From Burkholderiaceae bacterium (GTDB lineage Bacteria; Pseudomonadota; Gammaproteobacteria; Burkholderiales; Burkholderiaceae), in assembly GCA_947455485.1 (NCBI GenBank), contig CANGNV010000002.1:1-64000 (forward strand): a stretch of DNA of 64,000 nucleotides, in the 5' to 3' direction. Positions 51,152 through 60,293 of this stretch are shown here, in pieces; within the stretch, counting starts at the first letter, position 1, and each line of letters starts with the position of its first letter. The notes below the pieces were generated by a model. It was not told the origin of the DNA. It ran no database searches and saw only the letters and a list, made by a program, of their open reading frames with translations. The position numbers and the translations under genes were made by a program.

Positions 51152-51813
51152 ACGCCTTTATTGCTATCGTCCATCGCGATCTGCTGCTAGTGATGCGTCG
51201 CAAGAGCGAGGTACTTACCGCATTATTTTTCTTCGTGATTGTGACTAGTTTATTTCCATTGGGAATTGGTGCTGATACCGCCCTGTTAAGGAAGATTGCA
51301 CCCGGCGTCATTTGGGTTGCCGCTTTGCTTTCCACATTGCTTGGTTTGCAGCGAATGTTTGCTGCTGATTACGCGGATGGCACCTTAGAGCAATTGATCT
51401 TATCGCCGAATTCATTCACAGCATTAGTGTTTGGCAAGATTTTTGCCCATTGGTTAGTCTGTGGCCTTCCTTTAGTTTTGCTGGCGCCTGTCATTGGCAT
51501 TCAGTTTGATTTGGATGCCCAGTCTTTAAAGGTATTGATGGCAGCCTTATTGTTGGGAACGCCCGTTTTATCCCTGCTGGGTTCGATTGGTGCAGCGCTA
51601 ACCCTAGGAGTGAGGGGCGGCAGTGTATTGATGAGTCTTCTAATCTTGCCGCTTTATATCCCTGTATTGATTTTTGGTGCCGGTGCTGTGTACGCCAGTA
51701 GCGTAGGGCTTGATATCACAGGACATTTTTCGCTTTTGGGCGCTTTATTCATTTTGGCATTAGCATTTGTGCCTTGGGTTAGTGCTAATGCAGTCAAGAT
51801 TGCTATCGAATGA
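51148..51813 (+). CDS. ccmB: Heme exporter permease CcmB
   Basis: The 221-residue protein has six predicted membrane helices, beginning with VHRDLLLVMRRKSEVLTALFFFVIVTSLFP, a CcmB start. RMFAADYADGTLEQLILSP is the family signature region, with PLVLLAPVIGIQFD and LPLYIPVLIFGAG following. It is the membrane partner of CcmA. It overlaps ccmA and ccmC by 4 bases each, which indicates translational coupling. Confidence 0.95.
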   Translation: MNAFIAIVHRDLLLVMRRKSEVLTALFFFVIVTSLFPLGIGADTALLRKIAPGVIWVAALLSTLLGLQRMFAADYADGTLEQLILSPNSFTALVFGKIFAHWLVCGLPLVLLAPVIGIQFDLDAQSLKVLMAALLLGTPVLSLLGSIGAALTLGVRGGSVLMSLLILPLYIPVLIFGAGAVYASSVGLDITGHFSLLGALFILALAFVPWVSANAVKIAIE

Positions 51814-52580
51814 GTAATGTAAATAATTTATCTTCTAGTCGCGTGATGAACTGGTTCAAGTTCTCTAGCCCGAGCACTTTTTATCCGCTGGCTGGAAAAA
51901 TGATTCCTTGGTTCTGGGTGCTCACTATTATTTTTGGAGCTGCTGGCTTGTGGGTGAGCTTCTTCGTGGCGCCAGTAGATGCAGTACAGGGTCAGGGTTA
52001 CCGCATTATCTTTATTCATGTACCTGCTTCTTGGATGTCCATGTTCATCTATTTAGTCATGGCTGCATGGGCAGGATTAGGCTTGGTATTTAATACGCGC
52101 CTATCTGCCATGATGGCGCAGGCTTTGGCTCCAATTGGAGCCTGGATGGCATTTCTATCCCTATGGACTGGTGCCTTCTGGGGTAAGCCGATGTGGGGTG
52201 CATGGTGGGTCTGGGATGCGAGATTAACCTCAGAGTTAATTCTGCTCTTTTTGTATCTTGGATTTATCGCCTTGCAGGCCTCTATTGATAATGCCCGTCG
52301 TGCCGATAAAGCCGGTGCAATTTTGGCCTTGGTGGGCGTCGTGAATGTGCCTATTATTTATTTTTCAGTGAAATGGTGGAATACCTTGCATCAAGGCGCC
52401 TCCGTTTCATTAACGAAGGCTCCAGCCATGGCCCAGACAATGCTTTGGGGAATGCTATTGATGGCTTTATGCTTCTGGATGTACTCAATCGCAGTAGGGT
52501 TAATGCGTGTACGCGCCATCATTTTGGAGCGTGAGGCCCATACTGATTGGGTTAAGCAATTAAACGAGGTGAAGCCTTAA
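51810..52580 (+). CDS. ccmC: Heme-handling protein CcmC
   Basis: The 256-residue protein has six membrane helices. The tryptophan-rich WWD segment MWGAWWVWDARLTSELILLF lies in a periplasmic loop near 125-145, with His in FIHVPASWMSM and LHQGAS positions expected to bind heme. CcmC attaches heme to CcmE. It overlaps ccmB and ends one base into ccmD. Confidence 0.95.
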   Translation: MSNVNNLSSSRVMNWFKFSSPSTFYPLAGKMIPWFWVLTIIFGAAGLWVSFFVAPVDAVQGQGYRIIFIHVPASWMSMFIYLVMAAWAGLGLVFNTRLSAMMAQALAPIGAWMAFLSLWTGAFWGKPMWGAWWVWDARLTSELILLFLYLGFIALQASIDNARRADKAGAILALVGVVNVPIIYFSVKWWNTLHQGASVSLTKAPAMAQTMLWGMLLMALCFWMYSIAVGLMRVRAIILEREAHTDWVKQLNEVKP

Positions 52581-52768
52581 TGTGGAATAGTCCAGCTGAA
52601 TTCTTTACGATGGGTGGTTACGCGCTATATGTATGGTGCAGCTTTGGTGTTTGTGCTTTGGTGCTGTTCTTCGAGCCACTAGCTATTCGCGCGCGCCATA
52701 AGGCGATCGTACGCAGACTTCAGCGTGAGGTCATGGCGGAGCAGTTTGATCAAAAGGGTGGCAAGTGA
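52580..52768 (+). CDS. ccmD: Heme exporter small protein CcmD
   Basis: The 62-residue protein has one membrane helix ([21 protein letters not shown]) and a basic cytoplasmic tail ([12 protein letters not shown]), the CcmD layout. It holds CcmC and CcmE together. Starts on the last base of the ccmC stop (TAATG) and overlaps the GTG of ccmE. Confidence 0.92.
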   Translation: MWNSPAEFFTMGGYALYVWCSFGVCALVLFFEPLAIRARHKAIVRRLQREVMAEQFDQKGGK

Positions 52769-53196
52769 AACCAAGATATAAACGAGCAGCCATTATTGTT
52801 GGCGCACTCATTGCTATTGGCATTGCGGCAGTACTCATTTTGAATGCTTTAAATAGCAATATTGCCTTATATGTCACGCCTAGTGAAGTTGCTGCTGGTA
52901 AATCACCTGCCGGCCAAGTTTTTCGAATTGGGGGCATGGTCAAAGATGGCTCAGTTAAACGAGATGGCTTAACAGTGCACTTTGTGATCACTGATATGGT
53001 GAAAGATATTCCTGTTGCCTATACCGGCATTCTTCCGGATTTATTTAAAGAGGGTAAGGGCGCGGTGATTCAGGGTCGCCTTAATCCAGATGGACAATTT
53101 ATTGCTAGCGAAGTATTGGCTAAGCATGATGAGAACTATATGCCTCCAGAGGCTAAGCATGCTTTAGAGCAGGCTCAAAAAAATGGAAATAAATAA
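52765..53196 (+). CDS. ccmE: Cytochrome c-type biogenesis heme chaperone CcmE
   Basis: The 143-residue protein has one N-terminal membrane anchor (about 8-28) and an OB-fold periplasmic domain. [12 protein letters not shown] contains the His that binds heme covalently and the following Tyr-Met-Pro-Pro-Glu. The start is GTG at 52765, overlapping the ccmD stop. CcmE carries heme from CcmC to CcmF. Its stop shares one base with ccmF. Confidence 0.95.
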   Translation: MKPRYKRAAIIVGALIAIGIAAVLILNALNSNIALYVTPSEVAAGKSPAGQVFRIGGMVKDGSVKRDGLTVHFVITDMVKDIPVAYTGILPDLFKEGKGAVIQGRLNPDGQFIASEVLAKHDENYMPPEAKHALEQAQKNGNK

Positions 53197-55115
53197 TGAT
53201 TCCTGAGTTTGGGCATTACGCATTAATTCTCGCTTTATGTGTCGCCATTATTCAAGGAATACTTCCATTGGTTGGCGCACATCAAGGTCGTCGCGAATGG
53301 ATTCTATTAGCTAGGCCAGCTGCGCAAACAGTATTCTTATTGCTTGCCATCGCATTTGTAATTTTGGCATGGAGCTTTTATTCGAATGATTTCTCTGTCC
53401 TTTATGTAGCAGAGCATTCAAATTCACAAATGCCTGTCATCTATCGCTTGGGCGCGGTATGGGGTGGTCACGAAGGCTCCTTATTACTTTGGATCTTCTT
53501 GCTGTCCACTTGGACATTCTTGGTTGCTCAACTCTCTAAATCACTCGATGAGTTTATGGTCGCTCGTGTGATTGGTGTTTTGGGATTGGTAACTACAGGT
53601 CTGCTCTTGTTTGTGCTCACCACATCCAATCCATTTGAAAGACTTTTGCCAGCCGCGCAAGATGGTCGCTCATTAAATCCACTTCTGCAAGATCCGGGCT
53701 TAGTGTTTCATCCACCAATGCTCTACATGGGCTATGTTGGCTTTTCAGTAGCGTTCGCCTTCGCGATTGCTTCTTTGTTATCTGGTCGATTGGATGCCGC
53801 TTGGGCGCGCTGGTCACGTCCTTGGACAACGGCTGCCTGGGTATTTCTAACGCTCGGTATCGCATTAGGATCTTGGTGGGCTTATTACGAGTTGGGTTGG
53901 GGTGGTTGGTGGTTCTGGGATCCCGTTGAAAATGCTTCATTCATTCCATGGCTTGTGGGTACTGCATTACTTCATTCTTTAGCGGTTACCGAGAAGCGTG
54001 GCGGATTCAAGAGTTGGACAGTGTTGTTAGCTATCACTGCTTTCTCACTGTCACTTCTAGGAACCTTCTTGGTACGCTCTGGAGTCCTCACGTCAGTTCA
54101 CGCTTTTGCGACCGATCCAAGACGCGGCATTTTTATCTTGATTTTCTTGGTACTGGTTGTCGGCTCCTCCTTAACGCTCTACGCATGGCGTGCTCCTAAA
54201 AGCACGCTTGGCGGTAAGTTCAGCTTCACTTCGCGTGAAACTTTTATTTTGCTCGGCAATGTTTTCTTAGTAGTCTCTGCCGCGTCTGTGCTGTTGGGGA
54301 CTCTCTACCCCCTGTTGATTGATGCTTTGCATTTAGGGAAGATCTCAGTAGGGCCTCCATACTTCAACAGCGTCTTTGTACCCATCATGATTCCTTTGCT
54401 GGTGCTGATGGGGATTGGGCCCTGGACCAGTTGGAAAAACTCCAATCTATTTGATGTGATCAAGCGCTTATGGATTGCGGCATTAGTGGCAGTCATTGCT
54501 GCAGCTTTGATTCCGCTTGTAATGGGTGAATTTACCTGGCTTGGCAGTCTTGGTTTCTTATTGGCTTTCTGGGTGATTGCTTCAGGCGTTCTGCAGATTA
54601 TTCGCCAGGCAAAAGCGGGTAAGCCAACGCGTTCATTTATTGGAATGCAAGTAGCTCACCTAGGCATAGCCGTATTCGTGATTGGCGTCACTATGGTGGG
54701 TGCCTATCAAGAAGAAAAAGATGTGCGCATGCTTGCGGGTGAAACCGTCAGCGTTGGCGGCTATGACATTCAGCTGCAAGGCGTCGCTATGGCGCCTGGG
54801 CCGAACTACAAGGCAATGCGAGGCACTTTCTTGCTAACCCGCAATGGGAAACTCGAAGCCACAATGTACCCAGAAAAGCGTAGCTATTTCTCATCAACCA
54901 TGCCAATGACAGAGGCAGCAATTGATGCAGGCCTCACTAGAGACATCTATGTTTCGTTAGGCGAAGAGTTGGAAGATAAGGCATGGGCCGTTCGTGTCTA
55001 CTACAAGCCCTTTGTTGATTGGATTTGGGGCGGTTGTTTGTTGATGGCATTGGGTGGCGTATTAGCAATGTCAGATAAGCGTTATCGCATGAAGCTGAAG
55101 AAAGTCGCAGCATGA
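53196..55115 (+). CDS. ccmF: Cytochrome c heme lyase subunit CcmF
   Basis: The 639-residue protein has about 15 membrane helices. The conserved WWD segment WGGWWFWDPVENASFIPWL lies near 235-255. VYRLGAVWGGHEGSLLLW, LVFHPPMLYMGYVG and LLGTFLVRSGVLTSVHAFATDP show the family His residues. CcmF with CcmH/I transfers heme to apocytochrome c. The length is normal. It overlaps ccmG by 4 bases. Confidence 0.96.
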   Translation: MIPEFGHYALILALCVAIIQGILPLVGAHQGRREWILLARPAAQTVFLLLAIAFVILAWSFYSNDFSVLYVAEHSNSQMPVIYRLGAVWGGHEGSLLLWIFLLSTWTFLVAQLSKSLDEFMVARVIGVLGLVTTGLLLFVLTTSNPFERLLPAAQDGRSLNPLLQDPGLVFHPPMLYMGYVGFSVAFAFAIASLLSGRLDAAWARWSRPWTTAAWVFLTLGIALGSWWAYYELGWGGWWFWDPVENASFIPWLVGTALLHSLAVTEKRGGFKSWTVLLAITAFSLSLLGTFLVRSGVLTSVHAFATDPRRGIFILIFLVLVVGSSLTLYAWRAPKSTLGGKFSFTSRETFILLGNVFLVVSAASVLLGTLYPLLIDALHLGKISVGPPYFNSVFVPIMIPLLVLMGIGPWTSWKNSNLFDVIKRLWIAALVAVIAAALIPLVMGEFTWLGSLGFLLAFWVIASGVLQIIRQAKAGKPTRSFIGMQVAHLGIAVFVIGVTMVGAYQEEKDVRMLAGETVSVGGYDIQLQGVAMAPGPNYKAMRGTFLLTRNGKLEATMYPEKRSYFSSTMPMTEAAIDAGLTRDIYVSLGEELEDKAWAVRVYYKPFVDWIWGGCLLMALGGVLAMSDKRYRMKLKKVAA

Positions 55116-55636
55116 AAGCCAAGTTTTTAATTCCACTCCTCTTGTTTGTAGTTTTGGTTGGATTTTTAGCGGTAGGCTTAAATCGTGATCCCCATGAAGT
55201 GCCTTCGCCATTGATTGGAAAGCAAGCTCCCGCATTTGAATTGCCTCAATTGGCGGATCCTCAAAAAACCTTTTCGCCTGACAGTATGAAAGGCAAGCCC
55301 TGGATTTTGAATGTATGGGCCTCTTGGTGTGTCGCTTGCCGCGAAGAGCATCCTGTTTTAGTTGAGCTAGGTAAGTTACAGGTCGCGCCGATTATTGGCT
55401 TGGATTACAAAGACAAGCGTGATGATGCTATGGCCATGCTTGCTCGCCAAGGCAACCCTTATGTTTTATCTGCATTTGATGCCAATGGTCGAGTGGGTAT
55501 TGACTACGGCGTTTATGGCGTTCCAGAGACCTATGTAATTGATAAGGCCGGTGTGATCCGCTTTAAACATATTGGACCAATCACCATGGACCTATTGAAT
55601 AAGAAGATTATTCCGCTGCTGGGTGAGCTCAAGTGA
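55112..55636 (+). CDS. ccmG: Thiol:disulfide interchange protein CcmG/DsbE
   Basis: The 174-residue thioredoxin-like protein has an N-terminal membrane anchor (about 5-22). The redox site WASWCVACREEHP (Cys-Val-Ala-Cys) lies near 67-72, and YGVYGVPETYVIDKAG has the cis-Pro loop. It reduces apocytochrome c or CcmH before heme attachment. It overlaps ccmF and ccmH by 4 bases each. Confidence 0.95.
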   Translation: MKAKFLIPLLLFVVLVGFLAVGLNRDPHEVPSPLIGKQAPAFELPQLADPQKTFSPDSMKGKPWILNVWASWCVACREEHPVLVELGKLQVAPIIGLDYKDKRDDAMAMLARQGNPYVLSAFDANGRVGIDYGVYGVPETYVIDKAGVIRFKHIGPITMDLLNKKIIPLLGELK

Positions 55637-56136
55637 TTTTGAAAAAGTTTTTCCTGCTCATTCTGTCAACAATTGCGCTTGCTTGCGTAGCGAATATTAC
55701 TTTTGCTAAAGATGCTGCTCCGCTTGCAGATGATCCGGTTACCGAGCAACGTCTTATTGCTATCTCCGAAGAGATGCGTTGCCTGGTTTGTCAGAATGAA
55801 TCTCTTGCAGGCTCACGCTCTGATTTAGCGAATGATTTGCGTCGAGAAATTCGTGTCCTGATTGTTGAGGGTAAAACCGATGAGCAAATTCGGAATTTTA
55901 TGGTTGAGCGTTATGGCGATTTCGTCCTATACCGTCCGCCTGTCAAGCCGATTACTTGGCTCTTATGGATAGGCCCCTTTGTTATTTTGCTCGCAGGCAT
56001 TATCGGTTTAATGGTTTATCTACGTAGAAGAAATCAAAGTATGCCGAGTGCTACGCTATCCGCCGAAGACAATCGTCGTATTGATACGCTACTTCAGGAT
56101 GCAAAATCCAGCTCAACAGAAAATGCACATGACTAG
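55633..56136 (+). CDS. ccmH: Cytochrome c-type biogenesis protein CcmH
   Basis: The 167-residue protein has a signal peptide (ending TFAK, about 26), the motif MRCLVCQNESLAGSRSDLANDLR with the redox pair in Cys-Leu-Val-Cys, FMVERYGDFVLYRPP, and a C-terminal membrane helix (about 115-137). The start is GTG at 55633. This is the short CcmH without TPR part, which is the separate ccmI here. Confidence 0.95.
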   Translation: MILKKFFLLILSTIALACVANITFAKDAAPLADDPVTEQRLIAISEEMRCLVCQNESLAGSRSDLANDLRREIRVLIVEGKTDEQIRNFMVERYGDFVLYRPPVKPITWLLWIGPFVILLAGIIGLMVYLRRRNQSMPSATLSAEDNRRIDTLLQDAKSSSTENAHD

Positions 56137-57319
56137 TTTTTTAATACCCGCTCTCCTTTTGTTGATCTTAGTTCTGGTCCTCTTACTGCGCCCATTATTT
56201 TTTCCGGCAAAAGAATCTGCAACCTCACGCCGTCAGATGAATGCTGCCATTTACAGGGAAGAGCTCGATAAGCTTGAGGCTGATCGTACAGCCGGTACTG
56301 TTGATGCGGATAGTTATGAGCAGTCTCATGCAGAAATGCGTCAGCGACTTTTTCAGGATACGGATGAGGCGGATGATCTCGCTGAACTAGGTTCTCCAAA
56401 GAAAACCATTCTTGGGATCTGTCTTTTTGTAGTTTTGCTTTCAGCAGGCTTTTATTTCTATCTTGGCGATGCTGCTCGCATTGCTGAAAAGAATGCTGAG
56501 AAGCCAATGACCCAAGAGTCAGTTGAAAAGATGGTTGCAGAGTTTGCCGCAAAGATGGAAAAAGAGCCGGACAATTTGAAGGGCTGGGCCATGCTGGCGC
56601 GCTCCTATCGAATTTTGGGCCGCAATGCTGAGGCCGCAAAAGCCTACGCGCGTGCTGGATCTTTTGTCGACTCTGATCCGCAATTGTTGGCAGACTATGC
56701 CGATGTATTGGCAGCAAATGCAGATGGCAATTTTGCAGGCAAGCCTCAACAATTGATTACCAAAGCATTAGCTCTGGATCCAAATAATTTACTGGCGCTG
56801 TGGCTTTCTGGCACAGCAGCCTTTAATGCTCAAAACTATAAGGCGGCGGTGCAGTCTTGGGAGAAGTTAGCAAAACAGCTACCTCCCGATACAGATGAGA
56901 CTCGCGCGATTACTGCTTCAATTGCCGAGGCTCGTAGTAAAGGTGGACTTCCTCCTGCTGCTGCACCAGTAATCAGCAATCAAGGTGTGAGTGGACGGGT
57001 GGGTATATCGGCTGAACTTCAATCCAAGGTTAAATCAGGCGATACTTTGATGGTGATTGCACGCAAGCCAGGGGAGCGCATGCCCGTTGCAGTTCTCAAG
57101 ACGGCTGTGACTACTTTCCCAATGAGTTTTGTTCTGAACGATGCTTTGGCGATGAATCCTAATGCCTTGATCTCTCAATTACCTGAGGTGTCGGTTGAGG
57201 TGCGTATTTCGAAGACGGGAATGGCTATGCCAGAACCTGGTGACTTGATATCGCCACCCCAAACGATCAAGGTAGGCACGACCAATGCCCGTCTATTGAT
57301 CAATCAAGTCAGACCTTAA
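56129..57319 (+). CDS. ccmI: Cytochrome c-type biogenesis TPR protein CcmI
   Basis: The roughly 396-residue protein starts at ATG 56129, overlapping ccmH by 8 bases; the longer frame from 56048 would be a non-membrane extension and is rejected. MTSFLIPALLLLILVLVLLL is the first membrane helix and a second lies near 95-115. Tetratricopeptide repeats follow (LKGWAMLARSYRILGRNAEAAKAYARA and the next two units), then a beta-rich C-terminal domain from about 285. CcmI binds apocytochrome and hands it to CcmF/H. It is the last ccm gene and converges with an SDR gene with no gap. Confidence 0.94.
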   Translation: MTSFLIPALLLLILVLVLLLRPLFFPAKESATSRRQMNAAIYREELDKLEADRTAGTVDADSYEQSHAEMRQRLFQDTDEADDLAELGSPKKTILGICLFVVLLSAGFYFYLGDAARIAEKNAEKPMTQESVEKMVAEFAAKMEKEPDNLKGWAMLARSYRILGRNAEAAKAYARAGSFVDSDPQLLADYADVLAANADGNFAGKPQQLITKALALDPNNLLALWLSGTAAFNAQNYKAAVQSWEKLAKQLPPDTDETRAITASIAEARSKGGLPPAAAPVISNQGVSGRVGISAELQSKVKSGDTLMVIARKPGERMPVAVLKTAVTTFPMSFVLNDALAMNPNALISQLPEVSVEVRISKTGMAMPEPGDLISPPQTIKVGTTNARLLINQVRP

Positions 57320-58081
57320 TTAGCCTCTACCAACAAATGGCATATTTGTTGCCATGATGGTCATGGACAAAATATTGCTCTCTAGGGGCAGTTGAGCCAT
57401 GTGTAGGACGGCTTGCCCAACGTGATCTACATCCATGAGTGGCTCGACCTTTTTTGAGCCATCGGCTTGCATAATTCCGGCTGCCATAGGGATGGTCATT
57501 TCGGTGCCCGCATTGCCAATATCAATTTGACCGCAGGCAATGTTGAATGGGCGCCCATCTAAAGCAATAGATTTGGTTAGTCCAGTAATCGCATGCTTGG
57601 TGCTTGTATACGGCGCCGACATGGGGCGGGGTGCATGTGCGGAAATAGAGCCGTTGTTGATAATTCGGCCGCCTTGAGGTGATTGCGCTTTCATCATGCG
57701 AATAGCTTCTTGTGAGCACAGGAAGGCGCCACAGAGATTGGCATTAACAACATTCATCCACTGCTCGTAACTCAGCTCCTCCATGGGTATTGCTGGGGCT
57801 CCTATGCCGGCATTGTTAAAAAGCACATCAATGCGGCCAAATTGTTTTTGGATGGCTGAAAATAAGTGCTTTACATCCTCTGGCTTGCCCACGTCACAAG
57901 CAACTGCCAAGCAGCTTTGTTTGCTTCCGCCAATATCTAGGATTGCTTGATTGAGTTTTTCAAGATTTCTACCGGTCAGTACGACGTGAAATCCACCCTG
58001 TAAAAGTGCTTTTGCCGCAGCCTTGCCGATACCCGTGCCAGCTCCTGTTACTAGGGCTACCTTATTGGGGCTTGAGTTCAT
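57320..58081 (-). CDS. Short-chain dehydrogenase/reductase (SDR)
   Basis: The 253-residue classical SDR has nucleotide site [16 protein letters not shown] motif ([11 protein letters not shown]) near 90, catalytic Ser in [10 protein letters not shown] and the Tyr-xxx-Lys in [12 protein letters not shown]. The cofactor site with Arg (TGRNLEK) suggests NADP. The C-terminal region points to a ketone or alcohol substrate but does not tell which. It is transcribed toward ccmI and divergent from the TAXI gene (about 116 bases apart). Confidence 0.92.
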   Translation of the reverse strand: MNSSPNKVALVTGAGTGIGKAAAKALLQGGFHVVLTGRNLEKLNQAILDIGGSKQSCLAVACDVGKPEDVKHLFSAIQKQFGRIDVLFNNAGIGAPAIPMEELSYEQWMNVVNANLCGAFLCSQEAIRMMKAQSPQGGRIINNGSISAHAPRPMSAPYTSTKHAITGLTKSIALDGRPFNIACGQIDIGNAGTEMTIPMAAGIMQADGSKKVEPLMDVDHVGQAVLHMAQLPLESNILSMTIMATNMPFVGRG

Positions 58082-58173
58082 TGTGATCCTGATAGTTCTT
58101 TGAAAACCCCCATCTTATCCCGAAACAATTGGAATGAATTCAATCTACTCTCGATCCCTGGGCTCGGGGCATA

Positions 58174-59508
58174 ATGGCAAAAACGAGAAGAATTCTTATG
58201 GACTTCATACGCAAAAATATCTATAACCCCCTGGCAGTTGGCATTGCCTTTTTGATTCTGGTCGCCATCCTTTTTTCCACGTTGTGGGTTTTGGTGCCAC
58301 CGCCCCCTCGGTCAATTGAGTTGGCAACCGGTTTTTCTACCGGCCTTTATCAGAAATTTGGGGAAAGACTCCAAAGTGAGCTTGCGCAGCAGGGCGTATC
58401 CATGAAGTTGCGCACTACTGGCGGAACAGGTGACAACTTGGCCTTATTGGCTGACGAGAACTCTGGCGTTGATTTTGCGATGGTCCAAGGTGGTGTGGCA
58501 GATCTATCTAAATATCCCAACCTAGTTTCGATTGCTGGCGTTTTTTATGAGCCAGTTTGGGTTTGGTATAGAGAGTCTAGTTTTAAAAATGAAGCAGGCA
58601 AGTTAAGTTTATTAGGTCAACTAAAGGGTAAGCGCGTTTCTATAGGTAATGAGGGAAGCGGCACATTGACTTTGGCTACTCAATTACTCGATGCAAGTGG
58701 ATTGGGTGCGAGCGACTTTCATGCTGAAAAGTTGAAGCCTCTTGACGCCTTAGAGAAATTTAAAAAAGGTGAGCTAGATGCTGTCTTTATTGTTAGCGCG
58801 GCTGAGGCACCTATTCTTAAGAAGTTTTATGAAACCCCCGGCATTCGCTTGATGAGTTTTGAGCAGGCGGATGCTTATGTCCATTTATTTCCTTTCCTAT
58901 CTAAAGTCACGGTGCCACGTGGGGTTGTTAGCATTGAGTATGATCTTCCGCGTCAAGATATTCAGGTGTTGGCGGCTACGGCAACCTTGGTGGGGAAGGA
59001 TGATGTGAGTCCGGCTTTAGTTACTTTATTACTTGGCGATACATACGATATTTTAAAAACCTATTCTTATTTGCAAAAGCCGGGAGAGTTTCCATCGGGC
59101 ACTGGCCTTGATTTTCCTTTGCACGTAGATGCTGAAATTTACTTAAAAGATGGCCCATCTTTCTTACATCGCCATCTCCCTTTCTGGACAGCGGTTTGGA
59201 TTGGACGCTTCGCTAAAATTGTGATTCCATTGCTGGTGATTTTTATACCCTTATTTACTTACATTCCAGCGGCCAAGAATTTCTTTTTACGTCTCAAGTT
59301 ATCTAGGGTGTACGAGGAGCTGAAGATCATCGAAAGAAATGCTGCTATTCCAGAGTTAAAAGAAAAGAACTATAGGGATTTGGCGGATATTGAGCGAAGA
59401 GTTGGCAACATTAAAGTCTCTATGCTTGATGCCAAAGAGCTATATGACTTAAAAGGGCATGTCGGTGAAGTGCGCGGGCGCTTAAATTTTCATTCTGAGA
59501 TGATTTAA
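58174..59508 (+). CDS. TAXI-family TRAP transporter solute receptor, membrane anchored
   Basis: The 444-residue protein (436 if ATG 58198, preceded by AGAAG, is the start) has an N-terminal anchor helix near 20-42. A TAXI-type periplasmic domain follows: IELATGFSTGLYQKFGERL, TGGTGDNLALLADENSGVDFAMVQGG, LKGKRVSIGNEGSGTLTLATQLLDASG. A second membrane helix (about 345-365) and a cytoplasmic coiled tail come at the end. No TRAP permease gene is adjacent, so it may sense or pair with a remote permease. The two-helix, tailed form is longer than simple TAXI receptors. Confidence 0.85.
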   Translation: MAKTRRILMDFIRKNIYNPLAVGIAFLILVAILFSTLWVLVPPPPRSIELATGFSTGLYQKFGERLQSELAQQGVSMKLRTTGGTGDNLALLADENSGVDFAMVQGGVADLSKYPNLVSIAGVFYEPVWVWYRESSFKNEAGKLSLLGQLKGKRVSIGNEGSGTLTLATQLLDASGLGASDFHAEKLKPLDALEKFKKGELDAVFIVSAAEAPILKKFYETPGIRLMSFEQADAYVHLFPFLSKVTVPRGVVSIEYDLPRQDIQVLAATATLVGKDDVSPALVTLLLGDTYDILKTYSYLQKPGEFPSGTGLDFPLHVDAEIYLKDGPSFLHRHLPFWTAVWIGRFAKIVIPLLVIFIPLFTYIPAAKNFFLRLKLSRVYEELKIIERNAAIPELKEKNYRDLADIERRVGNIKVSMLDAKELYDLKGHVGEVRGRLNFHSEMI

Positions 59509-59531
59509 TAATCAGCACCTAAAATAAGCTC

Positions 59532-60287
59532 ATGACTCTTTCCAGCCTCTCGCCGCCACTCACTCCACTTAAAGAGTTAACTGATTCTCTGCGGGGTGAT
59601 GGTTTTGCGATTGTCTCTGCGAGGGATGTTGCGCAAATAGCGCATGTCGACCTTGATCAATTACAAGATCTCACCCAGTTTTGGGAAGAATTGCCGCGTG
59701 ATCCTTATCTCAGAGATGGTGGACGTTATCGTTTTCGCCGTCATTCTAGCTTTGAGATCAAGGGTGATTCTTTGACTATGGTCCCACATCGCGCCCATTG
59801 GCAGTCTGTGAACTACAACGCATTACACGGCGGTATAGAGCGCTGGTTTGAGCCATCACAAACTCAACTCACAAGTAATCCTGCCTGGGGATCTCTCTTA
59901 CTTGGTTTGGCTCACGTATTAAATGGTGTCAAGCAAGTAAATACCTGGTTCATTGAGGCGCACCAATTCCGGATTGATACAACCGATGGAATTGGACGAC
60001 CAACTCCTGAGGGTGCCCATCGTGATGGCGTAGATTTTGTAGCTGTTTTTTTACTCAATCGAGTCGGTATCAAAGGCGGGGAGACTCGTATTTTTGATGC
60101 AGGTGGTTCTGCTGGTTTGCGATTTACGTTGACTGAGCCTTGGTCTTTATTGCTCATGAATGATGAAAGAATGATTCATGAATCTACCCCTATTCAGCCT
60201 CTAGGGCCTCACGGGTTTAGGGATACTCTGGTGCTGACCTTCCGCTCAAATGGTTTCCAGGATTCACCCAATCGTAGTCAGCAGTAA
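59532..60287 (+). CDS. 2OG-Fe(II) dioxygenase family protein (PF10014-like)
   Basis: The 251-residue protein shows the iron-binding set of 2-oxoglutarate dioxygenases in the BsmA/PF10014 family: GAHRDGVDFVAV with His-x-Asp, GGETRIFDAGG, and the later His near MIHESTPIQP. HRDTLVLTFRS-like GFRDTLVLTF carries the expected Arg of 2OG binding. Known members hydroxylate free amino acids such as leucine or isoleucine. It is 6 bases before the MFS gene, which suggests the carrier exports or imports the product or substrate. Confidence 0.85.
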   Translation: MTLSSLSPPLTPLKELTDSLRGDGFAIVSARDVAQIAHVDLDQLQDLTQFWEELPRDPYLRDGGRYRFRRHSSFEIKGDSLTMVPHRAHWQSVNYNALHGGIERWFEPSQTQLTSNPAWGSLLLGLAHVLNGVKQVNTWFIEAHQFRIDTTDGIGRPTPEGAHRDGVDFVAVFLLNRVGIKGGETRIFDAGGSAGLRFTLTEPWSLLLMNDERMIHESTPIQPLGPHGFRDTLVLTFRSNGFQDSPNRSQQ

Positions 60288-60293
60288 ATCTTT

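Noticed and set aside
53617..53940. Minus-strand frame inside ccmF
   Set aside because: Lies fully opposite the conserved WWD region of CcmF; codon pattern belongs to the plus strand.
56133..56717. 194-residue minus-strand frame inside ccmI
   Set aside because: Pro/His/Gln-rich shadow of the CcmI coding sequence with no signal or known domain; ccmI on the plus strand is well supported.
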